Positions 1 to 9,035 of a DNA stretch of 64,000 nt are shown here, one piece after another. The notes under the pieces were generated by a model. That model was not told the origin of the DNA. It did no database searches and saw only the letters and a list, made by a program, of their open reading frames with translations. How positions within the stretch are numbered: position 1 is the stretch's first letter; every line of letters starts with the position of its first letter. This stretch comes from CAWIJJ01 sp963836425 (GTDB lineage Bacteria; Acidobacteriota; Terriglobia; Bryobacterales; Bryobacteraceae). The translations under genes were made by a program, and so were the position numbers. The stretch is taken from contig CAWIJJ010000005.1 in NCBI GenBank assembly GCA_963836425.1, forward strand, positions 1 through 64,000, given 5' to 3'.

Positions 1-1
1 C

Positions 2-30
2 AAAGCCCCGCCTCAAAAACGGGGCTTTTT
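2..30. terminator. Rho-independent terminator hairpin
   Basis: A 9-bp perfect stem (AAAGCCCCG at 2-10 pairing with CGGGGCTTT at 20-28) encloses a 9-nt loop. The T-rich tail lies on the plus strand, so it fits best as the end of a rightward gene left of the window. It may also stop leftward maf transcription, since maf ends 6 bases away. Confidence 0.75.
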
Positions 31-35
31 CCTTT

Positions 36-629
36 TCAACGCAAATACCCGTACACCAGCGATACCGGTAGTCCCACCACGTTGAAGTAACACCCGTCGA
101 TCTTCTCGATGAACTTCGACCCCAGCCCCTGAATCGCGTACCCCCCCGCCTTGTCCATCGGTTCGCCGCTCGCCACGTATTCCTCGATCTCCTCCGCCCT
201 CATCGCGACGAACCACACCGATGTCGCCGCCCAGTCCCGGATCACCTCCCCGCCCCGCTTCAGGCAAATCCCCGTCAGCACCTCGTGCCGCCGGCCCGAG
301 AGCAGTTCCAGCATCCGCCGCGCATCCCCGGCATCCGCCGGCTTGCCCAGCATCTCGCCGTCGATCACCACCGTCGTGTCCGCCCCCAGCACCTGCTCCT
401 CCACCCCCGCTTCCACCGCCAGGGCCTTCAGTTCCGCCACCCGCCGGACGTAGTCCTCCGGGCTCTCCCCGGCCAGCGGAGTCTCGTCCACCTCCGCCGC
501 GCGCACTACGAACGGAATTCCCGCCTGCCGCAAAATCTCGCTGCGGCGCGGCGATCGCGAAGCCAGCACCAGTTCCACCTTTTCAGTGTAGTCGGCCAAC
601 TCCGGCAAGCCCCACTCCGAATTTCGCAT
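36..629 (-). CDS. maf: Maf-like nucleotide pyrophosphatase
   Basis: Maf/HAM1-type nucleoside triphosphate pyrophosphatase, which hydrolyses non-canonical or modified NTPs to the monophosphate in the cytosol and is linked to septum regulation. The family signature LASRSPRR lies near the N-terminus, followed by GADTTVVIDG (with the family Asp) and KAGGYAIQG towards the C-terminus. The ATG at 629 gives 197 residues. A GTG at 578 would start directly at the conserved ELVLASRSPRR and give 180 residues, which may be the true start because the divergent DciA-like gene begins only 8-26 bases from 629. The family is clear; the start is not. Confidence 0.88.
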   Translation of the reverse strand: MRNSEWGLPELADYTEKVELVLASRSPRRSEILRQAGIPFVVRAAEVDETPLAGESPEDYVRRVAELKALAVEAGVEEQVLGADTTVVIDGEMLGKPADAGDARRMLELLSGRRHEVLTGICLKRGGEVIRDWAATSVWFVAMRAEEIEEYVASGEPMDKAGGYAIQGLGSKFIEKIDGCYFNVVGLPVSLVYGYLR

Positions 630-637
630 GATAAAAT

Positions 638-1057
638 GTGGCAACCGAAACCAGCATGGAACGCGCAAGCAAACTCATTCGCGGGCTGAGTCTGCCCGGC
701 GGCACCCTGTCCGCCGAAGAACTCGCTTGTGCGGCTTGGCCGGTCGCCGTCGGCAATAAGATCGCCGCGCATACCCGCGCCGCCCGGCTCGTCCGCGCCA
801 CCCTCGTCGTCGAAGTGGAGGACAAAATCTGGCAGCGCCAGTTGTTCTCTCTCACCCGCCACATTCTCGGAAACATCGAACGGCGCTTCGGTAGCGGCCT
901 GGTGGACGACCTGGAATTTCGTATCGTGCCCCGCAGGCGCGAGCCGCAGCGCGCCGCAGAGGCCCTGCCCCAGACCCTCTCCGACGAGGCCAGCGCCATC
1001 GCCGATCCGGTCCTCCGCAGCATCTACCGCGCCGCGCGCAACAAGGCACAGGCGTGA
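638..1057 (+). CDS. DUF721/DciA-like protein
   Basis: Small protein of the DUF721 (DciA) family. Members act as loaders or regulators of the replicative helicase DnaB in bacteria lacking DnaC. The N-terminal part (about residues 15-100) has the typical pattern of a conserved W-P-VAVG segment, then a beta-strand region (LVVEVEDKIWQRQL) and a helix (LTRHILGNIERRFG). The first start is GTG at 638; an ATG at 656 is in frame and at least as plausible. Its stop overlaps the GTG start of gatC, so it is probably transcribed with gatCA. The C-terminal 40 residues are not distinctive. Confidence 0.7.
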   Translation: MATETSMERASKLIRGLSLPGGTLSAEELACAAWPVAVGNKIAAHTRAARLVRATLVVEVEDKIWQRQLFSLTRHILGNIERRFGSGLVDDLEFRIVPRRREPQRAAEALPQTLSDEASAIADPVLRSIYRAARNKAQA

Positions 1058-1353
1058 AGATCACCGAGAAAGAAGTGCGCTACGTCGCGGATCTCGCCAA
1101 CCTCCGGCTCACCGACGCCGAAGCCGCGCAGCTCCGCGCCGATCTCGACGGCATCCTCGAACACATGGATAAGCTCAACGAGATCGACACCACCGGCGTC
1201 GAACCCATGGCCCAGGTGCTGTTCGATTCCGAAGAGACCGCCACCCTCCGTCCCGGCGTGCCCGCCCCGCCCCTCGGCAACCAGGCTGCGCTCGCCAACG
1301 CCCCCCAGCCGGGCGCCGGCTACTTCAAGGTGCCCAAAGTCATCGAACGCTGA
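1054..1353 (+). CDS. gatC: Asp/Glu-tRNA(Asn/Gln) amidotransferase subunit C
   Basis: Small subunit (99 aa) of the GatCAB complex, which converts misacylated Glu-tRNA(Gln) and Asp-tRNA(Asn) to the amide forms. GatC wraps around and stabilises GatA. The protein shows the usual N-terminal helix (ITEKEVRYVADLANLRL), the central ILEHMDKLNEIDTTGVEP motif and a C-terminal FKVPKVIER. The start is a GTG overlapping the upstream stop by 4 bases, and gatA follows after 4 bases, so the genes form one transcription unit. No gatB lies in the window. Confidence 0.95.
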   Translation: MKITEKEVRYVADLANLRLTDAEAAQLRADLDGILEHMDKLNEIDTTGVEPMAQVLFDSEETATLRPGVPAPPLGNQAALANAPQPGAGYFKVPKVIER

Positions 1354-1357
1354 TCCC

Positions 1358-2794
1358 ATGGAAATTCCCACTTTGACGATCGAAGGCGTGCGGGAATCCC
1401 TGCTCGCCCGGCGGTTCTCCGCCGTCGAACTGGCGCGCCAGGCGCTCGCCTTCGCCGAACGGGAGAACCCCGCCACCAACGCCTACCTCCACTTTGCTCC
1501 CGAGCGCGCTCTGTCTGCCGCCGCCCGCATCGACGAGCGCATCGCCCGCGGCGAAGATCCCGGCCCGCTCGCCGGCGTGCCTGTCGCCGTCAAAGACGTC
1601 ATCGTCACCAAGGGTCTCAAGACCACCTGCGGATCGAAGCTGCTCGAGAACTACATCCCGCCCTATGACGCCACCGCCGTCGTGCGCATGGAAGAGGCCG
1701 GCGCCGTCATCCTCGGCAAGACCAACTGCGACGAGTTCGCCATGGGCTCCTCCAACGAGAACTCCGCCTTCGGTCCGGTGCGCAACCCGGTCGCGCCCGA
1801 CCGTGTCCCCGGCGGCTCCAGCGGCGGTTCCGCGGCCGCCGTCGCGCAGGGAACCGCAGTCGTGTCCCTGGGTTCCGATACCGGCGGCTCGGTGCGTCAG
1901 CCCGCTTCTTTTTGCGGCGTCGTCGGCGTTACCCCCACCTACGGCCGCGTCTCCCGCTATGGACTCACCGCCTTCGCCAGTTCGCTCGATCACATCGGCC
2001 CCTTCGCCCGCTCCGTGCGTGACGCCGCCACCGTCCTTCGGGTGATCGCCGGACGCGATCCCGCCGACGCCACCTCCGCCGACGCTCCCGTTCCGGATTA
2101 CACCGCACAACTCGGCACCGGCGTGAAAGGCTTGAAGCTTGGACTGCCCCGCGAGTATCTAAAAGAACTGACGAGTGAAACCGGCGACCTGATCCAGCAG
2201 GGCGTGCGCCAGTTCCAGCAACTGGGCTGCGAAGTACGCGAGATCAGCATGCCGGCCACCGACTACGCCATCGCGTGCTACTACATCATCGCCACCGCCG
2301 AAGCGAGCTCCAACCTGGCGCGGTACGACGGCGTCCGCTACACGACGCGGTCCGCCCGTTCCGCAACGCTCTCGGACATGTACCGCAACACGCGCGGCGA
2401 AGGGTTCGGCGCCGAATGCAAACGGCGCATCATGCTGGGCACCTATGTGCTCAGCCACGGTTACTACGACGCTTACTATCTGAAAGCCCAGAAGGTCCGT
2501 GCGCTGGTGGCGCGCGATTTTGCCCAGGCCTTTCAGCAGGTGGACGCGGTGGTAGCGCCCGTCTCGCCCTTTCCCGCATTCCGGATCGGCGAGAAGGTTC
2601 GCGACCCCGTGGCCATGTACCTTTCCGACATCTATACGATCACCGGCAGCCTGGCCGGCATTCCGTGCATGAGCGTACCGTGCGGAACTACGGCCGGGGG
2701 ATTGCCGGTGGGGATGCAGATCTTGACCCGGCATTTCGACGAGTCCACCATGTTCCGGCTCGCCGATGCCTTTGAAACAGCCCAGAGGAGATAG
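1358..2794 (+). CDS. gatA: Asp/Glu-tRNA(Asn/Gln) amidotransferase subunit A
   Basis: Amidase-signature subunit (478 aa) of GatCAB. It hydrolyses glutamine and passes ammonia to the transamidation site in GatB. The amidase signature is complete: the catalytic Lys lies in PVAVKDVI, the glycine/serine loop is GGSSGGSAAA, and the nucleophile region is GSDTGGSVRQPA. The length is normal for GatA. It directly follows gatC. Its 3' end carries the Shine-Dalgarno sequence for sodB (GAGGAG at 2785-2790), so sodB is probably cotranscribed or translationally linked. Confidence 0.97.
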   Translation: MEIPTLTIEGVRESLLARRFSAVELARQALAFAERENPATNAYLHFAPERALSAAARIDERIARGEDPGPLAGVPVAVKDVIVTKGLKTTCGSKLLENYIPPYDATAVVRMEEAGAVILGKTNCDEFAMGSSNENSAFGPVRNPVAPDRVPGGSSGGSAAAVAQGTAVVSLGSDTGGSVRQPASFCGVVGVTPTYGRVSRYGLTAFASSLDHIGPFARSVRDAATVLRVIAGRDPADATSADAPVPDYTAQLGTGVKGLKLGLPREYLKELTSETGDLIQQGVRQFQQLGCEVREISMPATDYAIACYYIIATAEASSNLARYDGVRYTTRSARSATLSDMYRNTRGEGFGAECKRRIMLGTYVLSHGYYDAYYLKAQKVRALVARDFAQAFQQVDAVVAPVSPFPAFRIGEKVRDPVAMYLSDIYTITGSLAGIPCMSVPCGTTAGGLPVGMQILTRHFDESTMFRLADAFETAQRR

Positions 2795-2801
2795 AAATCG
2801 A

Positions 2802-3413
2802 ATGTCATTCACACTTCCGCCGCTGCCCTATCCGCCCGAGGCCCTGGAGCCGCACATCGACCGGATGACGATGGAGATCCATCACGGCAAACACCATGCC
2901 GCCTACGTTTCCAACCTGAACAAGGCGCTCGAGTCCGCGCCGGGCATGGCCGACAAGTCCATCGAGGAACTGCTGGCCAATAACTGCGCCGCCGTCCCGG
3001 AAAACATCCGCACTGCCGTCCGCAATAATGGCGGCGGCCACATCAACCACTCCATGTTCTGGCAGATCATGGCGCCCGACGCCGGCGGAGAGCCCGTCGG
3101 CAACGTCGCCCAGGCCATCAACTCCACCTTCGGCAGCTTCAAGGACTTTAAAGAGAAGTTCACGCAGGCCGGCGCCACCCGCTTCGGCTCCGGCTGGGCC
3201 TGGCTGCTCAAGTCCGGCGGCAAGCTCGAAATCAGTTCCAGCGCCAACCAGGACAGCCCCATCATGGAAGGTAAGTTCCCGGTCATGGGTCTCGACGTCT
3301 GGGAGCACGCCTACTATCTCAAGTATCAGAACCGCCGGCCCGACTATATGGCCGCCTGGTGGAACGTAGTCAACTGGAAGGAAGTGGAGAGCCGCTTCAA
3401 CAGCGCAAAGTAA
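2802..3413 (+). CDS. sodB: Superoxide dismutase, Fe/Mn family
   Basis: Iron/manganese superoxide dismutase (203 aa), cytosolic because no signal peptide is visible. The N-terminus FTLPPLPYPPEALEPHID is classic. Metal ligands are visible as His in MEIHHGKHH, His in INHSMFW, and Asp and His in LDVWEHAYY. The ATG at 2802 has GAGGAG 11 bases upstream; the longer in-frame extension to 2766 overlaps gatA and is not used. Fe versus Mn preference cannot be decided by eye. Its stop lies inside a 9-bp inverted repeat shared with the convergent prmA. Confidence 0.96.
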   Translation: MSFTLPPLPYPPEALEPHIDRMTMEIHHGKHHAAYVSNLNKALESAPGMADKSIEELLANNCAAVPENIRTAVRNNGGGHINHSMFWQIMAPDAGGEPVGNVAQAINSTFGSFKDFKEKFTQAGATRFGSGWAWLLKSGGKLEISSSANQDSPIMEGKFPVMGLDVWEHAYYLKYQNRRPDYMAAWWNVVNWKEVESRFNSAK

Positions 3414-3432
3414 GTCAGCTTTTCTGACTTAC
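3410..3432. terminator. Inverted repeat spanning two convergent stop codons
   Basis: A perfect 9-bp inverted repeat (GTAAGTCAG, 5-nt loop CTTTT, CTGACTTAC) overlaps the stop codons of both sodB and prmA. It may act as a bidirectional terminator or transcript-end stabiliser. The T-tract is weak, so the terminator call is tentative. Confidence 0.45.
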
Positions 3433-4170
3433 GATCAGCGCCCAATTGCCCTTCTGCCGGACCTCGCGCGCCGGCGGCAGCGCGGCCCGCACCAGCTCCG
3501 TTTCCTGCACTTCGAAACCGCTGGCAAGAAGCACGCCGCCCGGCCGCAGAACCCGCAGCAGGTCCGGCGCGAGTTCCATAATGGCCTCCGGGCTGATGTT
3601 GGCCGTAATCAGGTCGACCGATCCGGAGGCCGCTGCATTTACCGACCCCACGAAGCCCTGCCCCGCGATTTCCACCGCCACCGGATCGGTGTCGCACGCA
3701 TACACCGCGCCCGCTCCCAGCAGCGAGGCCGCCTTCGCCAGAATGCCCGACCCCGTGCCCACATCGAGCACCCGCATGCCCGGCCTGAGGTAATCCTCGA
3801 GCGCCTCCATGCAGAGCCGCGTCGTTTCGTGCACGCCGGTGCCGAACGCCATCCCGGGATTCACCACGATGCGAAAACGGCCCGCGGGCGCCGGATCGTC
3901 GCGCCATTCCGGCACCAGGAAAAAGCGCGTCCCCACCTCCATCGGTTGCAGTAGCTCGCGAGCCGCCTGCACCCAGTCGTGCTGCGTCTCTTCTTCGCGC
4001 AGTTCGGCGCCGCCGAAGCGCTGCCGGGCCCAGTCGCGGCGCCCGTCTTCGAAGAATGCGCGCAGGTGGGTTTCGCCGGTCTCGGCGATCCCGGCGCAGC
4101 CCTCTTCCCAAAGTTCGGCAATCAGCAGGTCGCGGTCCGCGGGATCGGTCTCGAGCTCAATAGAGAACAT
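3415..4170 (-). CDS. prmA: Ribosomal protein L11 methyltransferase
   Basis: SAM-dependent methyltransferase (251 aa) that trimethylates ribosomal protein L11. The N-terminal substrate-recognition domain (about 1-100) is followed by the PrmA hallmark NPGMAFGTGVHETT, motif I LDVGTGSGIL, and the catalytic-loop motif ITANI. The C-terminal LASGFEVQE strand completes the Rossmann fold. I chose the ATG at 4170 (MFSIELETD), where family similarity starts, over an in-frame start at 4254. It is divergent from the GH9 gene and convergent with sodB. Confidence 0.92.
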   Translation of the reverse strand: MFSIELETDPADRDLLIAELWEEGCAGIAETGETHLRAFFEDGRRDWARQRFGGAELREEETQHDWVQAARELLQPMEVGTRFFLVPEWRDDPAPAGRFRIVVNPGMAFGTGVHETTRLCMEALEDYLRPGMRVLDVGTGSGILAKAASLLGAGAVYACDTDPVAVEIAGQGFVGSVNAAASGSVDLITANISPEAIMELAPDLLRVLRPGGVLLASGFEVQETELVRAALPPAREVRQKGNWALIVSQKS

Positions 4171-4231
4171 GATGGCAACTCTATTGTCCCAGAGCAGACC
4201 TGCCGATCTGATATCTTGGTTGTCAAACCGA

Positions 4232-6004
4232 ATGAACGTATACCCCGTCGTCACGGCATTGGCATTGTTGGCTTCGACGATTCAGGCGGCGCCGTCCACC
4301 GCAATCAGAGTCGACCAGGTGGGCTATCTTCCGGGCGGCCCGAAGATTGCCATGGTGGTAACCGGCGAGGCTGCCGCCAAATTCGAGCTCCGCGCCGAAC
4401 CGGGCGGCCAAGTAGTCTTTGCGGGAGAACTCGGTGATCCGGTGTACGACGAGAACTCCGGAGACCGCGTGCGCGCCGCCGATTTCAGCTCCGTGCGCCA
4501 GGCCGGCCGCTACGTCCTCTCCGTGTCCGGCGTCGGCGAGAGCTACCCGTTCGAGATCGGGCCCCAAATCTACAAACGGCCCTATCAGCTCGCCATGCGC
4601 TTTTTCTACGGGCAGCGCTGCGGCACCGCCGTGAACATGGGCCCCGAGTTTCCGCAATTTCACTACGACGCCTGCCATCTCGAGGGCGCCTGGCATCCGT
4701 CCACCGGCAAGGAAGGTCCCCGCGCCAGCGCCAGGGGATGGCACGACGCCGGCGACTATGGCCGCTACGTGGTCAATTCCGGGATCACCACCGGCACGCT
4801 CCTCTGGGCCTGGGAGCTTTTCGGCAGCCGCCTGAAAGCCATCTCCCTCCAGATACCCGAAGCGGGGAAGGGGATGCCGGACATGCTCAGTGAAATTCGC
4901 TGGAACCTGGATTGGATGCTGAGTATGCAGGACGACGACGGCGGCGTCTTCCACAAGCAGACCAGCGAGCAGTTTCCCGGCTTCGTCATGCCGCAGGCCG
5001 ACAAGTCGGTGAGCTACGTGATCGGCACCGGGACTGCGCCTTTCAAGGGAACTTGCGCCACCGCGGATTTCGCCGCCGTGATGGCCATCGCGGCCCGCGT
5101 CTACCAGCCGTTCGACTCGACTTTCGCGCAGCACGCCCGCGCCTCCGCCGAACGCGCCTTTACGTGGCTCGAGAAAAACCCCGTCGACCGGACGCGCAAC
5201 CCGCCGCCTCTGCCGCCCACTATCGCTTTCCGCAATCCGCCCGGCGTGGCCACCGGCGAATACGGCGACCGCAATTGCGCCGACGAGCGCTTCTGGGCCG
5301 CGGCCGAACTGTTTCGCACCACGCGGTCCGGCAAGTACGAGCGGTTCTTCGTGGCCAACTACCAGGCGTTCCTGAATTCGGTCCGGCCGCCTACCTGGAA
5401 TTCGGTGGGGGCGATGGGACTCTGGACTTACCTGTTGATGCCGCCCCCGACCAATACGCGGCTCACTCTCGGTGTCGCCAATCGCGGCGTCCCCGAGGTG
5501 GCGGACGCAATCCGTAGGGCGACCTTTTCGGTGGCGTCGGAAGTCGTGGACCGCACCACTTCCAATCCCTACCGCATCGCCATGCGGCCGAACGACTACG
5601 TCTGGGGCTCCAACAGCCAGGCCGCCAATTACGGACTGCTGCTGCTGGTGGCGAACGCCATCAATCCGACACCCGCTTACATTGAGGCCGCCCAGGACAA
5701 CCTCCATTACCTGCTCGGCCGCAACACCTTTTCGATCTCCTGGGTGACGGCTGTGGGCAGCAACTGGTTCAAGCACCCGCACCACCGGCCGAGCGGCGCG
5801 GACGGTGTCGAGGAACCCTGGCCCGGCATGCTCTCCGGCGGCCCGAATCGCTCGCGGCAGGATCCGGTGATGCGAACGCTTCCGCCGGACCTTCCGCCCA
5901 TGAAGAGCTGGATCGACGATCAGGGCGCGTATGCCGCCAACGAAGTCGCGATCAACTGGAATGCGCCTCTGGTGTTTCTGCTGGCAGGGCTGCTCCCCCA
6001 GTAA
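4232..6004 (+). CDS. Secreted glycoside hydrolase family 9 enzyme (cellulase-like)
   Basis: GH9 enzymes cleave beta-1,4-glucans (endoglucanase or exo-acting). The 590-residue protein starts with a signal peptide (VTALALLASTIQA), then an Ig-like CelD_N domain recognisable by RVDQVGYLPGG, then the (alpha/alpha)6 barrel. The conserved aspartates are in GWHDAGDYGRYV (around residues 172-175) and the proton-donor Glu is in NEVAINWNAP near the C-terminus (about residue 571). Both are intact. No carbohydrate-binding or anchor domain is seen. The ATG at 4232 gives the signal peptide; the reading frame is open far upstream but that overlaps prmA. The aldolase-like gene follows after 17 bases. Confidence 0.9.
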   Translation: MNVYPVVTALALLASTIQAAPSTAIRVDQVGYLPGGPKIAMVVTGEAAAKFELRAEPGGQVVFAGELGDPVYDENSGDRVRAADFSSVRQAGRYVLSVSGVGESYPFEIGPQIYKRPYQLAMRFFYGQRCGTAVNMGPEFPQFHYDACHLEGAWHPSTGKEGPRASARGWHDAGDYGRYVVNSGITTGTLLWAWELFGSRLKAISLQIPEAGKGMPDMLSEIRWNLDWMLSMQDDDGGVFHKQTSEQFPGFVMPQADKSVSYVIGTGTAPFKGTCATADFAAVMAIAARVYQPFDSTFAQHARASAERAFTWLEKNPVDRTRNPPPLPPTIAFRNPPGVATGEYGDRNCADERFWAAAELFRTTRSGKYERFFVANYQAFLNSVRPPTWNSVGAMGLWTYLLMPPPTNTRLTLGVANRGVPEVADAIRRATFSVASEVVDRTTSNPYRIAMRPNDYVWGSNSQAANYGLLLLVANAINPTPAYIEAAQDNLHYLLGRNTFSISWVTAVGSNWFKHPHHRPSGADGVEEPWPGMLSGGPNRSRQDPVMRTLPPDLPPMKSWIDDQGAYAANEVAINWNAPLVFLLAGLLPQ

Positions 6005-6021
6005 TCGCTACACTGATAGGA

Positions 6022-6912
6022 ATGAGTCTGAAACTACAGGGCATCTACCCGCCCGTCACCACTCCGTTCGATCACAAGGGCGATATCTACGCCGCCAAAG
6101 TGCAGCACAACGTGGAAAAGTGGAACCGCACCGCGCTCTCGGGATATGTCGTGATGGGCTCCACCGGCGAAAGCGTCATGCTCACCACGGAGGAGAAGGT
6201 GGCCATGTGGGAGATGGTGGCGAAGCACGCGGCTTCCGGGAAACTGCTGATCGCGGGAACCGGTGTCGAGAGCGTGCGGGAGACCGTGATGCTCACCAAC
6301 CGCGCGGCCGAGCTCGGCTACGAAGCGGCGATGGTGCGGACCCCGCACTACTATAAGAACCTGGTGAACCGCGCGGACGCGCAGGTTCTCTATTACCGCG
6401 CGGTGGCGGACCAGGCCAGGATCCCGCTTATCATCTACAACTGGCCGCAAACCACGGGCGTGGATATCTCCGTGGAGGCCGTGGTGGCCATCTCGGAACA
6501 TCCCAACGTCATCGCCATCAAGGAAAGCTCGGGCAATCTCGAGAAGGTGATGCAGTTGATCCGTGAAGTGAAACACGGTTTTCAGGTGCTGGTCGGCTCT
6601 GCGCCTACGCTCTGGCCGTCGTTTCAGGTGGGCGCCGCCGGTGCGATCCTCGCTTACGCCAACGCCGCGCCGTATTCGACCATTGCCATCTGGGAAGCCT
6701 ACCGCACGCGTGAGGAAGCGGCCGGTCTCGACTGGCAGAACCGAATCGGACGCGCGGCGGCGCTGGTCACGTCGAAGTATGGCATCCCCGGACTCAAATA
6801 TGCCATGGATTTGAACGGCTACTACGGCGGCCCGCCCCGTCTCCCGCTGTGTCCCCCTACCGAAGCCGCAAAGCGCGAAATCGACGAAGCTTTCACGGAT
6901 CTCAAGGGATAG
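6022..6912 (+). CDS. Dihydrodipicolinate synthase/N-acetylneuraminate lyase family aldolase
   Basis: A class I (Schiff-base) aldolase of the DapA/NanA superfamily, 296 aa, forming a TIM barrel. The catalytic Lys is in VIAIKESSG (K167), the conserved Tyr in LIIYNWP (Y139), and the phosphate/carboxylate loop is GSTGE (46-50). The substrate cannot be read from sequence. DapA itself, 4-hydroxy-2-oxoglutarate aldolase and keto-deoxy sugar acid aldolases are all possible. The setting next to a GH9 gene and the C-terminal GYYGGPPRLPL segment, common in non-DapA members, make a sugar-acid aldolase more likely than lysine synthesis. Confidence 0.8.
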   Translation: MSLKLQGIYPPVTTPFDHKGDIYAAKVQHNVEKWNRTALSGYVVMGSTGESVMLTTEEKVAMWEMVAKHAASGKLLIAGTGVESVRETVMLTNRAAELGYEAAMVRTPHYYKNLVNRADAQVLYYRAVADQARIPLIIYNWPQTTGVDISVEAVVAISEHPNVIAIKESSGNLEKVMQLIREVKHGFQVLVGSAPTLWPSFQVGAAGAILAYANAAPYSTIAIWEAYRTREEAAGLDWQNRIGRAAALVTSKYGIPGLKYAMDLNGYYGGPPRLPLCPPTEAAKREIDEAFTDLKG

Positions 6913-6953
6913 GGCGGCTAAGGTTTTTCGCCGGCACGGCCGATCCTCAAATT

Positions 6954-8732
6954 GTGGGAGCGCGGGAAACTACGATTAGTGCGCGAGACCGGGAGATCCT
7001 CAGCAGCCTGGAGTCCGCCATTCGCAATTTTGAGCGGGACGCCGCTCGCGCGGAGGAGCTCATTCGCCGGCTTCTCGAAGAGAGCGGGCCGGCGTTCTAT
7101 GACGCCGCCGTCCATGTTTTGCGCACGCTTGACGATTCGCGCGGCGCGCAATTCTTCCTGAGCACGCTGGCGGACGCTAACCTGCTTGTCCCGATGCTCG
7201 CCGAGGCGGATCTGAGCAACCAGCAGGCCTTGAAGGTGGCGCGAACGGCCATGAACTGTTGCCAGATGCTGGATGTGGCTTTGGCGCGGTATCTGGCCGG
7301 CCAGGTCTCCACGGGAAGCGAGTCGCTGCCGCCGGAATTGCAACGCCTGATGGAGATCCTGTGCCAGATCTCCAATGTCTCCCGAATTCTTCCTTCTCTC
7401 CAGGTAATGGCCCGCCAGCAGAATGCGCACATCCAGTCCAAGGCGGTCCTGATGGTGGGGCGGTTCAACCGCAGCGTCAAGTGGCTGCAATCCCGGCTTG
7501 CGGATTCCGATCCGCGCGTGCGGGCGAATGCGGTGGAGGCGCTCTGGGGAATCGACACGCCGGAAGCCCGCGAACTACTCGAAAAGGCGACGCTCGACGG
7601 CAACAACCGGGTGGTGGGGAATGCGATGGTGGGCCTGTACCGCCTGGGTGACAGCTCCGCGATCGCGAAGCTGTTCCAGATGAGCGAGCATCCCGGGAAG
7701 CTGTTCCGGGCCACGGCCGCCTGGGCCATGGGAGAAACCGCGGATCCGAGGTTCGCGCGCGTTCTGGCCCGGCTGCTTACCGAGCCAAATGCCGGAGTGC
7801 GCAGCCGCGCCTTTGCCGCCTTGGGGCGGATCCGGGCGGCGTCGTCGTCCCAGGCGGAACCGTTGCGCGTCGGAGTCGTTTTTGAGAAGAGCCTCAGGAA
7901 GGGTTGGCGATACCTTCGTGTGGACGTCAGTTCCCCGGACGGGAAGGCGCATGCCGGCTTGCTGGCAACGAATTTCGTTCTTACCGAAGATGGGCAGGCG
8001 CCGGTGAACTATGCCGTGGAGGAGCGGGCGGCGCCGGAATCGCTGTCGGTCGCCTTCTTGTTTCCGCGCGCCGGCGAACCCGGGATGGAGGCCTTTCAGC
8101 GGGTTCTGCTCCACATGATTGAATGGAAACGTCAGCCGGCTCTCTGGGCGCTGGCCCCCTACCGCCCGGTGCGGCACGACATCCACGCGAGGCTGGCCGG
8201 CCAGGCGATCGATTTCGAAGCGGCCGCGCCGCCCGATATGGTGGAAGCGCCCCTCGCCTACTCCAGCGATCTCGAGTTTATCCGGACGGCCCTGGTGCAT
8301 TCACCGCCGGCCGAGGAGTGCGGAAACCTGTGGAGCACGATCGAGCGTGCCGTTCAGATCGAGGGCGGCCCGGTCCGCGGGCAGAGGCAAATCTTTATCT
8401 ATAGCCACGGGGAAACCAGCCAGCCGCGGGACTACGCGCCGATCGCGTCCAGCGCGCGCAAGGCGCAGGCGGCCGTCCACGCCGTCGTGGTTGGCGACAG
8501 TTCGCTGCTCGAGAACCTTTGCCGGTTCACGGGGGGAACCGTGCAAAAAGCGGCCACCGCGGAAGAGGCGGCGGCCCTGATGGAACGCCTCTATCTATCC
8601 CTGTCCGCCCGGTATGCGGTGCGCTACCAGACGGCAGTTCCCGCCGCCGGGTCCCTCACGATACGTGTTCAATCCGGCTCCGGCCGGGGCGAGACGTCGG
8701 TTGCAATCGAGCGCGGCTTGGATGCCGGTTAG
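6954..8732 (+). CDS. HEAT-repeat protein with C-terminal VWFA-like domain
   Basis: A 592-residue protein in two parts. Residues about 50-300 form helical HEAT/PBS-lyase-type repeats (for example DSDPRVRANAVEALWGI and TEPNAGVRSRAFAALGRI). Residues about 310-590 resemble the VWFA-related domain common in acidobacteria, including LRVGVVFEKS, SLSVAFLFPR, GQRQIFIYSHGE and a C-terminal strand region. The metal-ion-dependent adhesion site (DxSxS) is not clearly conserved. A GTG at 6954 is used; the in-frame start at 6849 overlaps the aldolase gene. The function is unknown, perhaps protein-protein scaffolding. The last 300 bases of this gene are the source of the decayed tandem array that follows. 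Confidence 0.65.
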   Translation: MGARETTISARDREILSSLESAIRNFERDAARAEELIRRLLEESGPAFYDAAVHVLRTLDDSRGAQFFLSTLADANLLVPMLAEADLSNQQALKVARTAMNCCQMLDVALARYLAGQVSTGSESLPPELQRLMEILCQISNVSRILPSLQVMARQQNAHIQSKAVLMVGRFNRSVKWLQSRLADSDPRVRANAVEALWGIDTPEARELLEKATLDGNNRVVGNAMVGLYRLGDSSAIAKLFQMSEHPGKLFRATAAWAMGETADPRFARVLARLLTEPNAGVRSRAFAALGRIRAASSSQAEPLRVGVVFEKSLRKGWRYLRVDVSSPDGKAHAGLLATNFVLTEDGQAPVNYAVEERAAPESLSVAFLFPRAGEPGMEAFQRVLLHMIEWKRQPALWALAPYRPVRHDIHARLAGQAIDFEAAAPPDMVEAPLAYSSDLEFIRTALVHSPPAEECGNLWSTIERAVQIEGGPVRGQRQIFIYSHGETSQPRDYAPIASSARKAQAAVHAVVVGDSSLLENLCRFTGGTVQKAATAEEAAALMERLYLSLSARYAVRYQTAVPAAGSLTIRVQSGSGRGETSVAIERGLDAG

Positions 8733-8802
8733 TTAGATCTTGGCACCGACTGTCGAGACTCCGAAACGAAGGCGTTACAGCGGGCTCATGTACCGTCAGG
8801 AC

Positions 8803-9035
8803 GCGCCGATCGCGTCCAGCGCGCGCAAGCGCAGCCGGCCGTCCACGCCATCGCTGCTCGAGAACCTTTGCCGGCTCACGGGGGAATGCGCAGAAAGCGG
8901 CCAGTGCGGAAGAGGCGGCGGCCCTGGCCGCCCGGTAACGCGGTGCCGTGCCAGACGGCAGTCCCCGGCCGCAGCCGGGGCGAGACATCGGTTGCAATCG
9001 AGCGCGGCTGTCAGCGGGCCCAGGCCCGTCAGGAC
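8803..9035 (+). repeat. Array unit 1, type X
   Basis: Decayed copy of parent 8436-8730 lacking three internal segments: the part after the His codon of AVHA, the part coding MERLYLS, and the part coding AAGSLTIRVQS. Confidence 0.8.
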
